This document shows positions 25,959 to 34,976 of a DNA stretch of 47,873 bases, one piece after another. The notes under the pieces are model-generated. The model was not told the DNA's origin, did not search any database, and saw nothing but the letters and a program-made list of their open reading frames with translations. The position numbers and the translations under genes are program-made. Position 1 is the first letter of the stretch; each line of letters opens with the position of its first letter. The DNA is taken from positions 1 through 47,873 of the forward strand of contig JADLBY010000018.1 of the NCBI GenBank assembly GCA_020847445.1, in the 5' to 3' direction. The DNA is from Sphingomonadaceae bacterium (lineage in GTDB: Bacteria; Pseudomonadota; Alphaproteobacteria; Sphingomonadales; Sphingomonadaceae).

Positions 25959-27332
25959 TTGTTTGGCATTGTCCTGATAACCATTATCCTTGCCCTTTCT
26001 GTCGCCGGCTGGGCGTCAGCAAGGGCCAAGGCGCGCCGGTTGTACAGCGGGCGGGGTTCGCTCCATTCGCTGCCATCGCATCATGGCTGGCACATGGCGT
26101 TGTGGATCGCCATCCCCGCGCTGGCAGGGCTCGCCTTATGGTCGGTTGTCCAGCCGGGGCTGATCCATCAAGCGATCATGGCTTCGCCCGAGGCCGCTAC
26201 GCTGCCGACCATGGATCTTGAGCGCGACACGCTGTTGAGCGAAGCCTATCAGCTTGCCGCCGATCCCGACACGCCGGTGTTCAATGAAGCGGCGCGCCCT
26301 TTCGCCCCGATCATCGCCGCGGCTACCGCCAAATATCAAATGATCGGTGCGATCGTGGCTTTGCTGCTGGCATTTACCGGTGGCGCCTTTGCCTTCACGC
26401 GGATCAAGGCAGCCTATCCGGCGCGCACAAGGCTGGAACAGGCGGTGATGCTGGCGCTGCTCGGCTCGTCGCTGATCGCAATTCTGACGACCTTCGGCAT
26501 TATCGGTTCGCTGCTATTCGAAGCCGGGCGGTTCTTTGCCATCATATCCCCGATAGATTTTCTCACAGGCCTCGCATGGGATCCGCAATCCACAACCGGC
26601 CCTGATGCTGCAAAGAGTTTCGGCGCTATTCCGCTGTTCTGGGGGACGCTGTTCATCGGGGCCGTGATTGCAATGATTGTCGCCATTCCGCTGGGTCTGA
26701 TGAGTGCAATCTACCTGACCCAATATGCCAGCCAGAAGATGCGCGCCTGGATAAAGCCGTTGCTTGAAATCCTGGCAGGCATTCCGACCGTCGTTTACGG
26801 CTATTTCGCCGCGCTTACCGTCGCCCCGAAAGTGCGCGATTTTGCAGCGGCGATCGGCATGGAAAACCCCTCGACCGAAAGCGCGCTTGCAGCCGGTCTG
26901 GTGATGGGAATCATGATCATTCCCTTCGTCTCCTCGATGGCAGACGACAGTATCGCCGCGGTTCCGCAATCGATGCGCGATGGCTCGCTGGCCATGGGGG
27001 CTACCCCTTCAGAAACGATCAAGAAGGTGTTGATCCCTGCGGCACTTCCCGGAATCGTTGCCGGTGTCATGCTGGCGATCAGCCGCGCGATCGGGGAAAC
27101 CATGATCGTCGTGATGGCGGCGGGCGCCGCCGCCAATCTGTCGGCAAACCCCTTCGACAGCATGACGACCGTAACCTATCAGATCGTCAAACTGCTTACC
27201 GGCGACCAGGAATTTGACAGCGCAAAGACGCTGTCGGCCTTTGCGCTGGGCCTTGTGCTTTTTGTCGTCACACTTGTTCTCAACATCATCGCGCTGCGCG
27301 TCGTGAAGCGCTTCAGGGAAGCATATGAGTAA
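25959..27332 (+). CDS. pstC: Phosphate ABC transporter permease PstC (long form)
   Basis: Inner-membrane permease of the Pst system. At 457 residues it is much longer than E. coli PstC (about 320): an N-terminal part of about 150 residues with two or three extra hydrophobic segments and a periplasmic-looking loop precedes the permease core, as in many alphaproteobacteria. The core has IFWGTLF-like FLAFWGTLFIGAV spacing, VVYGYFAALTVAP, and the EAA-type loop MRDGSLAMGATPSETIKKVLIP. The only usable start after the pstS stop in this frame is TTG 25959, with a poor ribosome-binding site, so translation may depend on pstS. Its end overlaps pstA by 8 bases. Confidence 0.93.
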   Translation: MFGIVLITIILALSVAGWASARAKARRLYSGRGSLHSLPSHHGWHMALWIAIPALAGLALWSVVQPGLIHQAIMASPEAATLPTMDLERDTLLSEAYQLAADPDTPVFNEAARPFAPIIAAATAKYQMIGAIVALLLAFTGGAFAFTRIKAAYPARTRLEQAVMLALLGSSLIAILTTFGIIGSLLFEAGRFFAIISPIDFLTGLAWDPQSTTGPDAAKSFGAIPLFWGTLFIGAVIAMIVAIPLGLMSAIYLTQYASQKMRAWIKPLLEILAGIPTVVYGYFAALTVAPKVRDFAAAIGMENPSTESALAAGLVMGIMIIPFVSSMADDSIAAVPQSMRDGSLAMGATPSETIKKVLIPAALPGIVAGVMLAISRAIGETMIVVMAAGAAANLSANPFDSMTTVTYQIVKLLTGDQEFDSAKTLSAFALGLVLFVVTLVLNIIALRVVKRFREAYE

Positions 27333-28206
27333 CTGGCAAGACCCTGTCATGGCGAAACGGCTTGCGAGACGTTACGCCGCCGAACGGCGCTTCCGGCTGA
27401 TCGGGCTGGGCGCGATCGCCGTGTCGCTCGCCTTTCTGGCCTATTTGCTGGTCACTATGCTGGCAAGCGGGCTGTCCGGAATCGACCTCGATTTCCTGTC
27501 CGGATCGGATTCGACCGAAGCGGCAACCGCGGGCATCTGGGGCGCCTTCAAAGGTTCGCTGCTGACCATGCTGGTAACGCTGGTCCTGTCCTTCCCGATG
27601 GGCGTGCTGGCGGCAATTTATCTGGAGGAATTCGCACCCAAATCGCGCTGGGTCGAGTGGATTGAGGTTTCGATCAACAATCTGGCGGCGGTGCCATCGA
27701 TCATTTTCGGCCTGTTGGGCCTCGCCGTTTTCATCAACATATTGCATATGCCCCGATCGTCAGCGGTTGTGGGCGGCATGACCCTGGCCCTGATGACAAT
27801 GCCGGTCCTCGTCATTTCGGGCCGCAATGCGATCAAGGCGGTGCCGCCGTCCATCCGCGATGCCGCGCTGGCCATCGGGGCAAGCAGGGTGCAGACGGTG
27901 TTCGGCCATGTCCTTCCGCTGGCGCTGCCCGGCATATTGACCGGAACGATCATCGGCATGGCACGCGCCCTGGGTGAAACGGCCCCGCTGCTGATGATCG
28001 GAATGCGGGCCTTTGTTTCGACACCGGCACAGGGCGTGACCGATCCGACAACCGTATTGCCCATGCAGATTTTCCTGTGGTCCGATGAAATCGATCAGGC
28101 ATTTGTCCGGAATACGTCTGCGGCCATTCTGGTGCTGCTCGCATTCCTGCTCGCCATGAATGGCCTCGCCATTTACCTGCGAAACAAGTTTGAAACCCGT
28201 TGGTAG
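27325..28206 (+). CDS. pstA: Phosphate ABC transporter permease PstA
   Basis: Second permease of the Pst transporter, 293 residues. It has a cytoplasmic basic N-terminus, six hydrophobic segments, and the family stretch [19 protein letters not shown]. The EAA loop [22 protein letters not shown] contacts PstB, and [14 protein letters not shown] follows. It starts 8 bases before the pstC stop (ATGAGTAA), indicating translational coupling, and pstB begins four bases after its TAG. Confidence 0.96.
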   Translation: MSNWQDPVMAKRLARRYAAERRFRLIGLGAIAVSLAFLAYLLVTMLASGLSGIDLDFLSGSDSTEAATAGIWGAFKGSLLTMLVTLVLSFPMGVLAAIYLEEFAPKSRWVEWIEVSINNLAAVPSIIFGLLGLAVFINILHMPRSSAVVGGMTLALMTMPVLVISGRNAIKAVPPSIRDAALAIGASRVQTVFGHVLPLALPGILTGTIIGMARALGETAPLLMIGMRAFVSTPAQGVTDPTTVLPMQIFLWSDEIDQAFVRNTSAAILVLLAFLLAMNGLAIYLRNKFETRW

Positions 28207-28210
28207 AAAC

Positions 28211-28975
28211 ATGACCGAAACACTGAAAATTGCCGCACGAAACGTGAATGTCTTTTATGGCGAGAAGCAGGCCATCACCGACGTTTCCGTCGATATTGCC
28301 ACGGAAAATGTGACCGCGTTCATCGGCCCTTCCGGTTGCGGCAAATCAACCTTTTTGCGCACGCTGAACCGGATGAACGACACCATCCCCTCCTGCCGGG
28401 TAACGGGGACGATCGAACTGGACGGCCAGGATATCTACGGAAGCGATATGGACGTCGTGCAGTTGCGCGCTCGCGTCGGCATGGTCTTTCAGAAGCCGAA
28501 TCCATTCCCAAAATCGATATATGAAAATGTCGCTTATGGCCCCCGGATACATGGTCTGGCTCCGACACGGGCAGATATGGACGCGATCGTGGAAAAATCG
28601 CTGCGCCGCGCGGGGCTTTGGGAAGAGGTGAAAGACCGCCTGGCAGAGGCAGGAACGGCACTGTCCGGCGGCCAGCAACAGCGATTGTGCATTGCCCGTG
28701 CGATCGCGGTAAGCCCGGAAGTGATCCTGATGGACGAACCCTGTTCCGCGCTCGATCCGATCGCAACGGCGCGCATCGAAGAACTGATCGACGAACTCAA
28801 GGGCCGCTATGCGATCGTCATCGTAACCCATTCGATGCAGCAGGCAGCCCGTGTTTCCCAGAAAACTGCCTTTTTCCACCTTGGGCAGATTGTCGAATAT
28901 GACGATACATCGACCATATTCACCAATCCGCGCGAGGTGAGAACCAAGGACTATATTACCGGCCGATACGGTTAA
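28211..28975 (+). CDS. pstB: Phosphate ABC transporter ATP-binding protein PstB
   Basis: ATPase that powers phosphate import. The 254-residue protein has Walker [10 protein letters not shown] (39-47), Q-loop [11 protein letters not shown], the ABC signature LSGGQQQR (151-158), Walker B VILMDEP (171-177) and the H-loop VTHSMQQA. The start at ATG 28211 gives the normal PstB beginning; the longer open frame from 28160 lies inside pstA. Position in the run and Pho box place it under PhoB control. Confidence 0.98.
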   Translation: MTETLKIAARNVNVFYGEKQAITDVSVDIATENVTAFIGPSGCGKSTFLRTLNRMNDTIPSCRVTGTIELDGQDIYGSDMDVVQLRARVGMVFQKPNPFPKSIYENVAYGPRIHGLAPTRADMDAIVEKSLRRAGLWEEVKDRLAEAGTALSGGQQQRLCIARAIAVSPEVILMDEPCSALDPIATARIEELIDELKGRYAIVIVTHSMQQAARVSQKTAFFHLGQIVEYDDTSTIFTNPREVRTKDYITGRYG

Positions 28976-28985
28976 GGAGCCGACA

Positions 28986-29678
28986 ATGTCCGAACATACA
29001 GTAAAAGCCTTTGACACCGATATCGGCCAGCTTCGCGGGTTGATCGCCGAAATGGGCGGCCTGGCCGAAGTGGCGATTGCCGACGCCATCGACGCGCTTG
29101 TTCGCCACGACACCGAAAAGGCGCGTCTGGTCGTCGCCAATGATGCCCGGCTGGATGCGCTTGAGGCCGAGGTGGACCGGTTCGCGATCCGCATCATCGC
29201 GCTGCGTGCGCCGATGGCCGACGACCTGCGCGACGTCATCGCCGCGCTCAAGATTTCAGGCGTCATCGAACGCATTGGCGACTATGCAAAGAATATCGCC
29301 AAGCGGGTATCCGAAATGGAACGGATCAAGAAGTTCGAGCCACTGACGCTTATTCCGGCAATGGCCGAGATCGCCCAGTCGATGGTGCGCGACGTGCTGA
29401 ATGCCTATGGATCGCGCGATTCGATCCTGGCGGTGCAGGTGATCGAGCGCGACGAAAAGGTCGACAATTTCTACAACAGCATATTCCGCAACCTTGTCGC
29501 GCATATGATGGAGAACCCGTCGACCATCAGCAGCGCGGCACAATTGCTGTTCGTTGCCCGCAATCTGGAACGGATCGGCGATCATGCGACCAATGTGGCC
29601 GAAATGGTCTATTTCGCGGCAACCGGTCTGTATCTGTCGGAACGCGAACAGGCCGAAAAGGGAGAGTCGGCGGGATGA
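28986..29678 (+). CDS. phoU: Phosphate signalling regulator PhoU
   Basis: PhoU links the Pst transporter to the PhoR kinase and dampens the Pho response when phosphate is plentiful. The 230-residue, all-helical protein shows the two repeated three-helix bundles, each with the metal-binding motif: RIGDYAKNIAKR in the first half and RIGDHATNVAEM near the end. VIERDEKVDNFYNSIFR is also typical. It starts 10 bases after pstB, and its TGA overlaps the phoB start (ATGA). Confidence 0.97.
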   Translation: MSEHTVKAFDTDIGQLRGLIAEMGGLAEVAIADAIDALVRHDTEKARLVVANDARLDALEAEVDRFAIRIIALRAPMADDLRDVIAALKISGVIERIGDYAKNIAKRVSEMERIKKFEPLTLIPAMAEIAQSMVRDVLNAYGSRDSILAVQVIERDEKVDNFYNSIFRNLVAHMMENPSTISSAAQLLFVARNLERIGDHATNVAEMVYFAATGLYLSEREQAEKGESAG

Positions 29679-30367
29679 AAGCTGCAGTCCTTATCGTCGA
29701 GGATGATCCGGCCATCGCCGAACTGCTCACCTGGACCTTTTCCAACGACACCTATGAAGTCCGCCAGACCGGGGACGGTGAAGAGGCACTGATCATGGTG
29801 CAGGAACAGTTGCCCGACCTTATCATATTGGACTGGATGGTCGAGAATATCTCCGGCATCGAAATCTGCCGACAATTGCGCAAGCAGAGCGAAACGGCCG
29901 CCATTCCGATCGTGATGCTCACGGCGCGCGGCGAAGAAGATGATCGCATACGTGGCCTGAAAACCGGAGCCGACGATTATGTGACGAAGCCTTTCAGCCC
30001 GCGAGAGTTGCTTGCCCGTGTCGAAGCGGTGCTTCGGCGGAGCAGGCCGTCGGTCACCGGTAATGTCATGCTGTTCGCGGATCTGGAACTCGATCCGGTA
30101 TCATATAAGGTCAGGCGCAATGGTGAGCCGGTCCATCTCGGGCCGACCGAATTCCGTTTGCTCAAACATTTTCTCGGGCGTCCGAACCGGGTTCTCTCGC
30201 GCGATCAACTGCTCGATGCGGTCTGGGGTCTCGACAGCAATGTCGACCTGCGAACCGTCGATGTCCATATCCGGCGGCTGCGCAAGGCGATCAACCTTCC
30301 CGGCACGCAGGATCTGATCAGGACCGTACGATCAGCCGGCTATGCCCTGGAGAATATGGCGGACTGA
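29675..30367 (+). CDS. phoB: Phosphate regulon response regulator PhoB
   Basis: OmpR-family transcription factor that binds Pho boxes when phosphorylated by PhoR. The 230-residue protein has an N-terminal receiver domain with acidic pocket VEDD (8-11), phosphoacceptor Asp53 (IILDWM), the switch Thr in VMLTARG and Lys in YVTKPFSPREL. A winged-helix DNA-binding domain follows (LGPTEFRLLKHF, RTVDVHIRRLRKAI, IRTVRSAGYAL). It ends the pst run. The sensor kinase gene phoR is not adjacent on either side, which is unusual compared with the common phoR-pst-phoU-phoB order. Confidence 0.96.
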   Translation: MKAAVLIVEDDPAIAELLTWTFSNDTYEVRQTGDGEEALIMVQEQLPDLIILDWMVENISGIEICRQLRKQSETAAIPIVMLTARGEEDDRIRGLKTGADDYVTKPFSPRELLARVEAVLRRSRPSVTGNVMLFADLELDPVSYKVRRNGEPVHLGPTEFRLLKHFLGRPNRVLSRDQLLDAVWGLDSNVDLRTVDVHIRRLRKAINLPGTQDLIRTVRSAGYALENMAD

Positions 30368-30383
30368 GCTGCGTTCGCTCAAC

Positions 30384-31631
30384 CTAGGCGACTTTTCGCA
30401 GGTCCAGCTTTTCGACAAGCAGCTCCGCGCCATTCTGGCCGTCACCGCCAGATATTTCAAGCTCCAGCATTTGCGCCTCACAGTTTGCGGGAACGGCGAG
30501 TATTTTCGATCGTGTGCCGCGCGTCAGCTGCATTCGTCCAATAATCGTCCACCGGGTTTCATTAAGACAGTGCAGCGCAAGTTCGCTGGATGCCCCAGCT
30601 CCACCAGAAAAAGTGGCGGTAGTCGCTTCCAGCGCATACTGACCGCCTGACAGGAACAAGAGTTTACGCGCGACCGCTCCGCGCTCTCCGCTCAACGCAA
30701 TTGCCGATATGCCGGGTCTACCAGTCGATTCAGACTGATAGACTGCCGCCTCGACCGAAGCGTCATTCGCAAATGACCAACTAAGCGGTGCCCAGAGCGG
30801 ATCGGTCGATGCCGACGTGATGTCGATCGACTGCAACATCTTGGGCGGGGCACCGTGCAAGCCGAGATAGAAGCTTCTTGCAGCGCCCCATTTGCTTGCC
30901 CGTGCCAATTGGGTCAGCATGGAGGCAGCAATCAAACGAGAGTTGGGACTTTTCGTCAACACGCCGCTTGCCGACAACATTTGCGCAATGCGTTCCGGAC
31001 TGCGACTGGTATCCACTGCGAGGGCCAGCGCCCCTTCCAGCCATGGCGGGTTCGTTCTTACCAGCTTAATGAAGTCCTGAGTGAATTGGGGAATTTCCAT
31101 CGCTGCGACCAGTCTCGGAAGCAATTGCTGTTCCAGATCGGAATTGGTGCGTAGAGCAATATCATAATTTTTTAGAATCGCGGGTACATCCCCGCGAACA
31201 CCAGATAGTTCGATATACAGCATGTTGGTCAGTTCATCGCGCCGTGACAGTTGGCGAGATGCAGCGAGAAATCGTTCGGCCTGATCGAACTTCTTCTCTG
31301 ACATGGCCGTCGATGCCAACACCCCGAAGGCCATTGGGGTCAGCAATTGATGCCGCAACGCAGTATAAGCTTTGGCATTCGCAACTTTGCGGGTTTCGGG
31401 CGCAGCAAGGCCGCGCGCAGCCACCTGGGCCAGCGCCCTTGGCTCGCCTGCATCCAGCATCAAGGCCAAGTCGGGATTCCGAACTCGGGCAATCCCGACC
31501 ACTGCATCTACAGCCGCAAAATAGGCCAGACCGAATGTCGCGATCGTCAACGCAAACATCCTGAGCAATCGACGACCATCCAGCCCCTGTCCCGAACCGG
31601 AATGTCTGGACTTTGCCATTCTCGAACGCAT
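30384..31631 (-). CDS. Membrane-anchored TPR-like protein of the polysaccharide region, unknown function
   Basis: A 415-residue protein with a basic N-terminus, one transmembrane segment (residues 24-43, MFALTIATFGLAYFAAVDAV), and a helical region reminiscent of TPR repeats (for example FDQAERFLAASRQLSRRDEL). The C-terminal part, from about residue 300, is beta-rich (QYALEATTATFSGG, LHCLNETRWTIIGR, LELEISGGDG). It lies 48 bases downstream of the Wza-like export gene on the same strand. The pairing suggests a part in polysaccharide assembly or export, but no named family is recognised. The nucleotide sequence is somewhat less GC-rich than its surroundings. Start ATG 31631; ATG 31619 is an alternative. 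Confidence 0.75.
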   Translation of the reverse strand: MRSRMAKSRHSGSGQGLDGRRLLRMFALTIATFGLAYFAAVDAVVGIARVRNPDLALMLDAGEPRALAQVAARGLAAPETRKVANAKAYTALRHQLLTPMAFGVLASTAMSEKKFDQAERFLAASRQLSRRDELTNMLYIELSGVRGDVPAILKNYDIALRTNSDLEQQLLPRLVAAMEIPQFTQDFIKLVRTNPPWLEGALALAVDTSRSPERIAQMLSASGVLTKSPNSRLIAASMLTQLARASKWGAARSFYLGLHGAPPKMLQSIDITSASTDPLWAPLSWSFANDASVEAAVYQSESTGRPGISAIALSGERGAVARKLLFLSGGQYALEATTATFSGGAGASSELALHCLNETRWTIIGRMQLTRGTRSKILAVPANCEAQMLELEISGGDGQNGAELLVEKLDLRKVA

Positions 31632-31679
31632 CGAATACTCAGCCTTTTGGTTCGGGATCAGGCGCCCCTGACCGCGCGG

Positions 31680-32399
31680 TCAATTGTTGTTTTGCATCGC
31701 TATGATCAACGGCGTGGTCAACAGCGGGACGACCTGCAGCGCATCGCGGAACAGGCGTCGGGCCTGGGAATCGCCAACAACGACAACGTCGTTGGCAAAA
31801 ACTTCCGGATCGGCATAGTTGCCGCGACGAATGGCCTTCAGATTGTAAAGCGCTGCAAGCTGCTGGCCCTTCACGGTCCGGAAAATCACAACGTCGTTAA
31901 GCTTGGCGAATTCAGCCGTGCCTTCGGCCGTCGCCACTGCACGCATCAGCGTCATCTTGCCGATGACGGGATAGAGGCCCGGCTTTTTCACCTGTCCATC
32001 AACGGTAATGACCTGACTGACGGTTTCCTTCAGGTTCACCGTGACTTGCGGATCGCGCACATAGCGCGAACGAAGCCGCGCCTCGATTTCGGCCTCGATT
32101 TCGGCAGGCGTCTTGCCTGCCGCTTCGATGATGCCAGCCAGCGGGAAGGAAATCCGTCCGCTGGCGTCGGTCTGCACTTCCTTTTGGTTCAATTCTTCAA
32201 TGCCGAAAACGTCGATGGTCAGCTTGTCGAACGCACCGATCAGATAGGGGCGCGATTCCGATAGCAGGTCCGTACGGTCGGGTGCGGGCATTTCGCTGCC
32301 TTGCATGACGGTAATATTGGGATCACCCCCGAGTGCGCTCGGCCCGGCACAACCGGCAAGAATCATCAGCATTGCAAGAGGGAGCGCGATTTTCTTCAT
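31680..32399 (-). CDS. Wza/GumB-type polysaccharide export lipoprotein
   Basis: An outer-membrane polysaccharide export protein, 239 residues. The lipoprotein signal ends LAGC (Cys17). A Poly_export domain follows (YLIGAFDKLTIDVFGIEELN, then ASGRISFPLAGIIEAAGKTP), then one SLBB domain (ITVDGQVKKPGLYPVIGKMT). It lacks the long C-terminal helix region of E. coli Wza, as in the shorter GumB/ExoF-like forms. No Wzc-type kinase gene is adjacent. It is divergent from wecB over 156 bases, where no confident promoter was recognised. Confidence 0.9.
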   Translation of the reverse strand: MKKIALPLAMLMILAGCAGPSALGGDPNITVMQGSEMPAPDRTDLLSESRPYLIGAFDKLTIDVFGIEELNQKEVQTDASGRISFPLAGIIEAAGKTPAEIEAEIEARLRSRYVRDPQVTVNLKETVSQVITVDGQVKKPGLYPVIGKMTLMRAVATAEGTAEFAKLNDVVIFRTVKGQQLAALYNLKAIRRGNYADPEVFANDVVVVGDSQARRLFRDALQVVPLLTTPLIIAMQNNN

Positions 32400-32555
32400 A
32401 ATTCCAATATTCCAGCAACTGTTTGAACGCCTGCTATACGATGGCGACTTCCGGTTCCAGCCCGATTTTCTGCCCGCAGTGCCGATTAGGACATTTCACA
32501 ACCCTTAACGCGTGCTTTAGTATGAATTTAAGGCCTTCGGCGCTAAGGTGCGGGA

Positions 32556-33686
32556 ATGAATGACAAACCCGCCGTCCTGATCATCTTCGGCACGCGCCCG
32601 GAAGCAATCAAGCTGTTTCCGGTGGTGCATGCCCTGCGCGAGCGAGCCGACGTCAAGGTCCGGATACTGGTGACGGGACAGCATCGGCATATGCTCGACC
32701 AGGTGCTGGAAATCGGTGAAATCAGCCCCGATCACGATCTCAACGTCATGGCACCCGACCAGACGCTTGACGGCCTTACCGCCAGGTTATTGACCGGAAT
32801 CGGCGAAGTCATCGACTTGGAAAAGCCTGCACGGGTGATTGTTCAGGGCGATACGGCGACCGCCATGGCGGGGGCTCTGGCCGCCTATTATCGCAAGATT
32901 CCGGTCAGCCATGTCGAAGCCGGGCTGCGCAGCCATGACATCTACCAGCCATGGCCCGAAGAAGTGAACCGCAAGATCATCGGCACAATCGCCGACCAGC
33001 ATTTTGCCCCGACCGAGGTTTCCGCCGCCGCGCTGCGCGCCGAAGCGGTGCCCGACAAGGGCATTTTCATCACCGGCAATACGGTGATCGATGCGCTGCA
33101 CTGGGTGACGGCAAAGATCGAGGGCAATCCCGCGCTGGCGTCGGGCCTGGCGCAATTTGAAGCCCGTTTCGCCGGCAAGCGGATCATCGGCGTCACCACC
33201 CACCGCCGCGAGAATTTTGGCGAGGGCATGGAAAATATTGCCTCGGCACTTGGCGAAATCGCATCGCGCGATGACGTTGCGATCCTCTTTCCGGTGCACC
33301 TCAATCCGAATGTCCGCAAGGTCATGGACGCCAGACTGGGATCATATGCCAATATCGCGATGATCGAGCCGCTCGACTATCCGCATTTTGCCCATTTGCT
33401 CGCCATCAGCCACATCATGCTGACCGATAGCGGCGGGGTGCAGGAAGAAGCGCCCGCACTCGGCAAGCCGGTGCTGGTGATGCGCGACACCACCGAGCGC
33501 CCCGAAGGCGTCACCGCCGGAACCGCAAAGCTTGTCGGCACCGACCGGGACAGGATAGTTTCCGAAATCTTCACGCTTCTCGACGATGAAGCAGCCTATT
33601 CAACCATGGCGCGCGCGCATAATCCCTTCGGGGATGGTGAAGCGGCCATTCGTATAGCAGGACTGGTAGCCGATGCTTGTCGATAA
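32556..33686 (+). CDS. wecB: UDP-N-acetylglucosamine 2-epimerase (non-hydrolysing)
   Basis: Interconverts UDP-GlcNAc and UDP-ManNAc, the first step towards ManNAcA-containing polysaccharides. The 376-residue protein shows IIFGTRPEAIK, VTGQHRHMLDQ, VQGDTATAMAGALAAYY, HVEAGLRS, the THRREN motif and LTDSGGVQEEAPALGKPVL, all typical of the family. ATG 32556 has AAGGTG upstream. wecC begins 14 bases before its stop, so the two are coupled. Confidence 0.96.
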   Translation: MNDKPAVLIIFGTRPEAIKLFPVVHALRERADVKVRILVTGQHRHMLDQVLEIGEISPDHDLNVMAPDQTLDGLTARLLTGIGEVIDLEKPARVIVQGDTATAMAGALAAYYRKIPVSHVEAGLRSHDIYQPWPEEVNRKIIGTIADQHFAPTEVSAAALRAEAVPDKGIFITGNTVIDALHWVTAKIEGNPALASGLAQFEARFAGKRIIGVTTHRRENFGEGMENIASALGEIASRDDVAILFPVHLNPNVRKVMDARLGSYANIAMIEPLDYPHFAHLLAISHIMLTDSGGVQEEAPALGKPVLVMRDTTERPEGVTAGTAKLVGTDRDRIVSEIFTLLDDEAAYSTMARAHNPFGDGEAAIRIAGLVADACR

Positions 33687-34971
33687 GAAACCCGATGTCT
33701 GCGTCATGGGGCTGGGCTATATCGGCCTGCCGACCGCTGCCGTAATTGCCCGTTCGGGATGCCGCGTGCTGGGTGTGGATGTGCACCAGCATGTCGTCGA
33801 CACGATCAACCGTGGCGAAATCCATATCGAGGAAGTCGATCTGGATGGCCTGGTGCAGGGTGTGGTGCAACGAAAATTGCTGCGTGCCTCCACCATGGTC
33901 GAGCCGTCCGATGTTTTCGTGATCGCCGTGCCGACGCCATTTGACGAAAATCATGCGCCGGACATCAGCTATGTCCTTTCGGCCGCAACCAGCATCGCCG
34001 CCGCGCTGAAGGCGGGCGATACGGTGATCGTCGAATCAACCTCGCCCGTCGGCACCACCGACCGGGTGAAGGATCTGATCGCGCAATTGCGGCCCGATCT
34101 GAAAGTCCCCGGCGTCACGAATGAAACCCCCGATATCGCAATCGCTTACTGCCCGGAACGCGTCCTTCCGGGCAAGATCCTGGAAGAGCTGATTTCGAAC
34201 GACCGTTCGATCGGCGGGATTACCCCGCGCTGCGCGCGCAAGGCGCTGAGCTTTTACAAGCGGTTCGTACGCGGCGAATGCGTCACCACCGATGCCCGCT
34301 CGGCGGAGATGACCAAGCTGGTCGAAAATGCCTTTCGCGACGTCAACATCGCCTTTGCCAACGAACTGTCGATCGTTGCAGACCAGATGGGGCTCGATGT
34401 GTGGGAGGTCATCCGCCTCGCCAACCGGCACCCGCGCGTCAACATCCTGCAGCCCGGCCCTGGCGTCGGCGGCCATTGCATCGCGGTCGATCCCTGGTTC
34501 ATCGTCCATGGCGCGCCGGAACACACGCCGCTGATCCGCACCGCACGCGAAGTGAATGACGGCAAGGTCGATCATGTCATTGCCCGAGCCACGGCGCTGA
34601 TCGAAGCCAATCCCGGAACAAGTGTCGGGCTGCTCGGCCTCGCCTTCAAGGCAAATATCGACGATTTCCGCGAAAGCCCGGCGCGGAAGGTCGCTGCTGC
34701 GCTGGCCCATAGATTTGGCGCGCGCATCAAGGTGGTCGAACCCTATGCCGCAACGTTGCCACGGGAATTTGACGGCAGTGGCGCGGAACTGACCGACATC
34801 GACAGCGCGCTGCTCGACTGCGATATTCTGATTCCGCTTGTCGACCATGATGCCTTCAAAGCGATCCCGCTGGCAGAGCGTGGCGCAAAGCTGGTATATG
34901 ACACGCGCGGTATCTGGCCCGACCAGAAGTCGGCTGCCGGAGAGGCACGCCAACTGCGCCTCGCGAGCTGA
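33673..34971 (+). CDS. wecC: UDP-N-acetyl-D-mannosamine dehydrogenase
   Basis: Oxidises UDP-ManNAc to UDP-ManNAcA with two NAD. The 432-residue protein has the N-terminal Rossmann motif MGLGYIGLPTA, AVPTPFDENHAPDISYV, ESTSPVGTTD and CPERVLPG. The catalytic Cys269 is in GPGVGGHCIAVDPWF; the HCIAVDP wording favours WecC over UDP-glucose dehydrogenase. The C-terminal domain has GLAFKANIDDFRESPA. It directly follows wecB and precedes the interrupted epimerase by five bases. Confidence 0.95.
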   Translation: MLVDKKPDVCVMGLGYIGLPTAAVIARSGCRVLGVDVHQHVVDTINRGEIHIEEVDLDGLVQGVVQRKLLRASTMVEPSDVFVIAVPTPFDENHAPDISYVLSAATSIAAALKAGDTVIVESTSPVGTTDRVKDLIAQLRPDLKVPGVTNETPDIAIAYCPERVLPGKILEELISNDRSIGGITPRCARKALSFYKRFVRGECVTTDARSAEMTKLVENAFRDVNIAFANELSIVADQMGLDVWEVIRLANRHPRVNILQPGPGVGGHCIAVDPWFIVHGAPEHTPLIRTAREVNDGKVDHVIARATALIEANPGTSVGLLGLAFKANIDDFRESPARKVAAALAHRFGARIKVVEPYAATLPREFDGSGAELTDIDSALLDCDILIPLVDHDAFKAIPLAERGAKLVYDTRGIWPDQKSAAGEARQLRLAS

Positions 34972-34976
34972 CGGCC

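Noticed and set aside
25945-25961. GTG at the pstS end as start of pstC
   Set aside because: The GTG at 25945 is in a different frame from pstC. In the pstC frame only TTG 25959 is available after the upstream stop.
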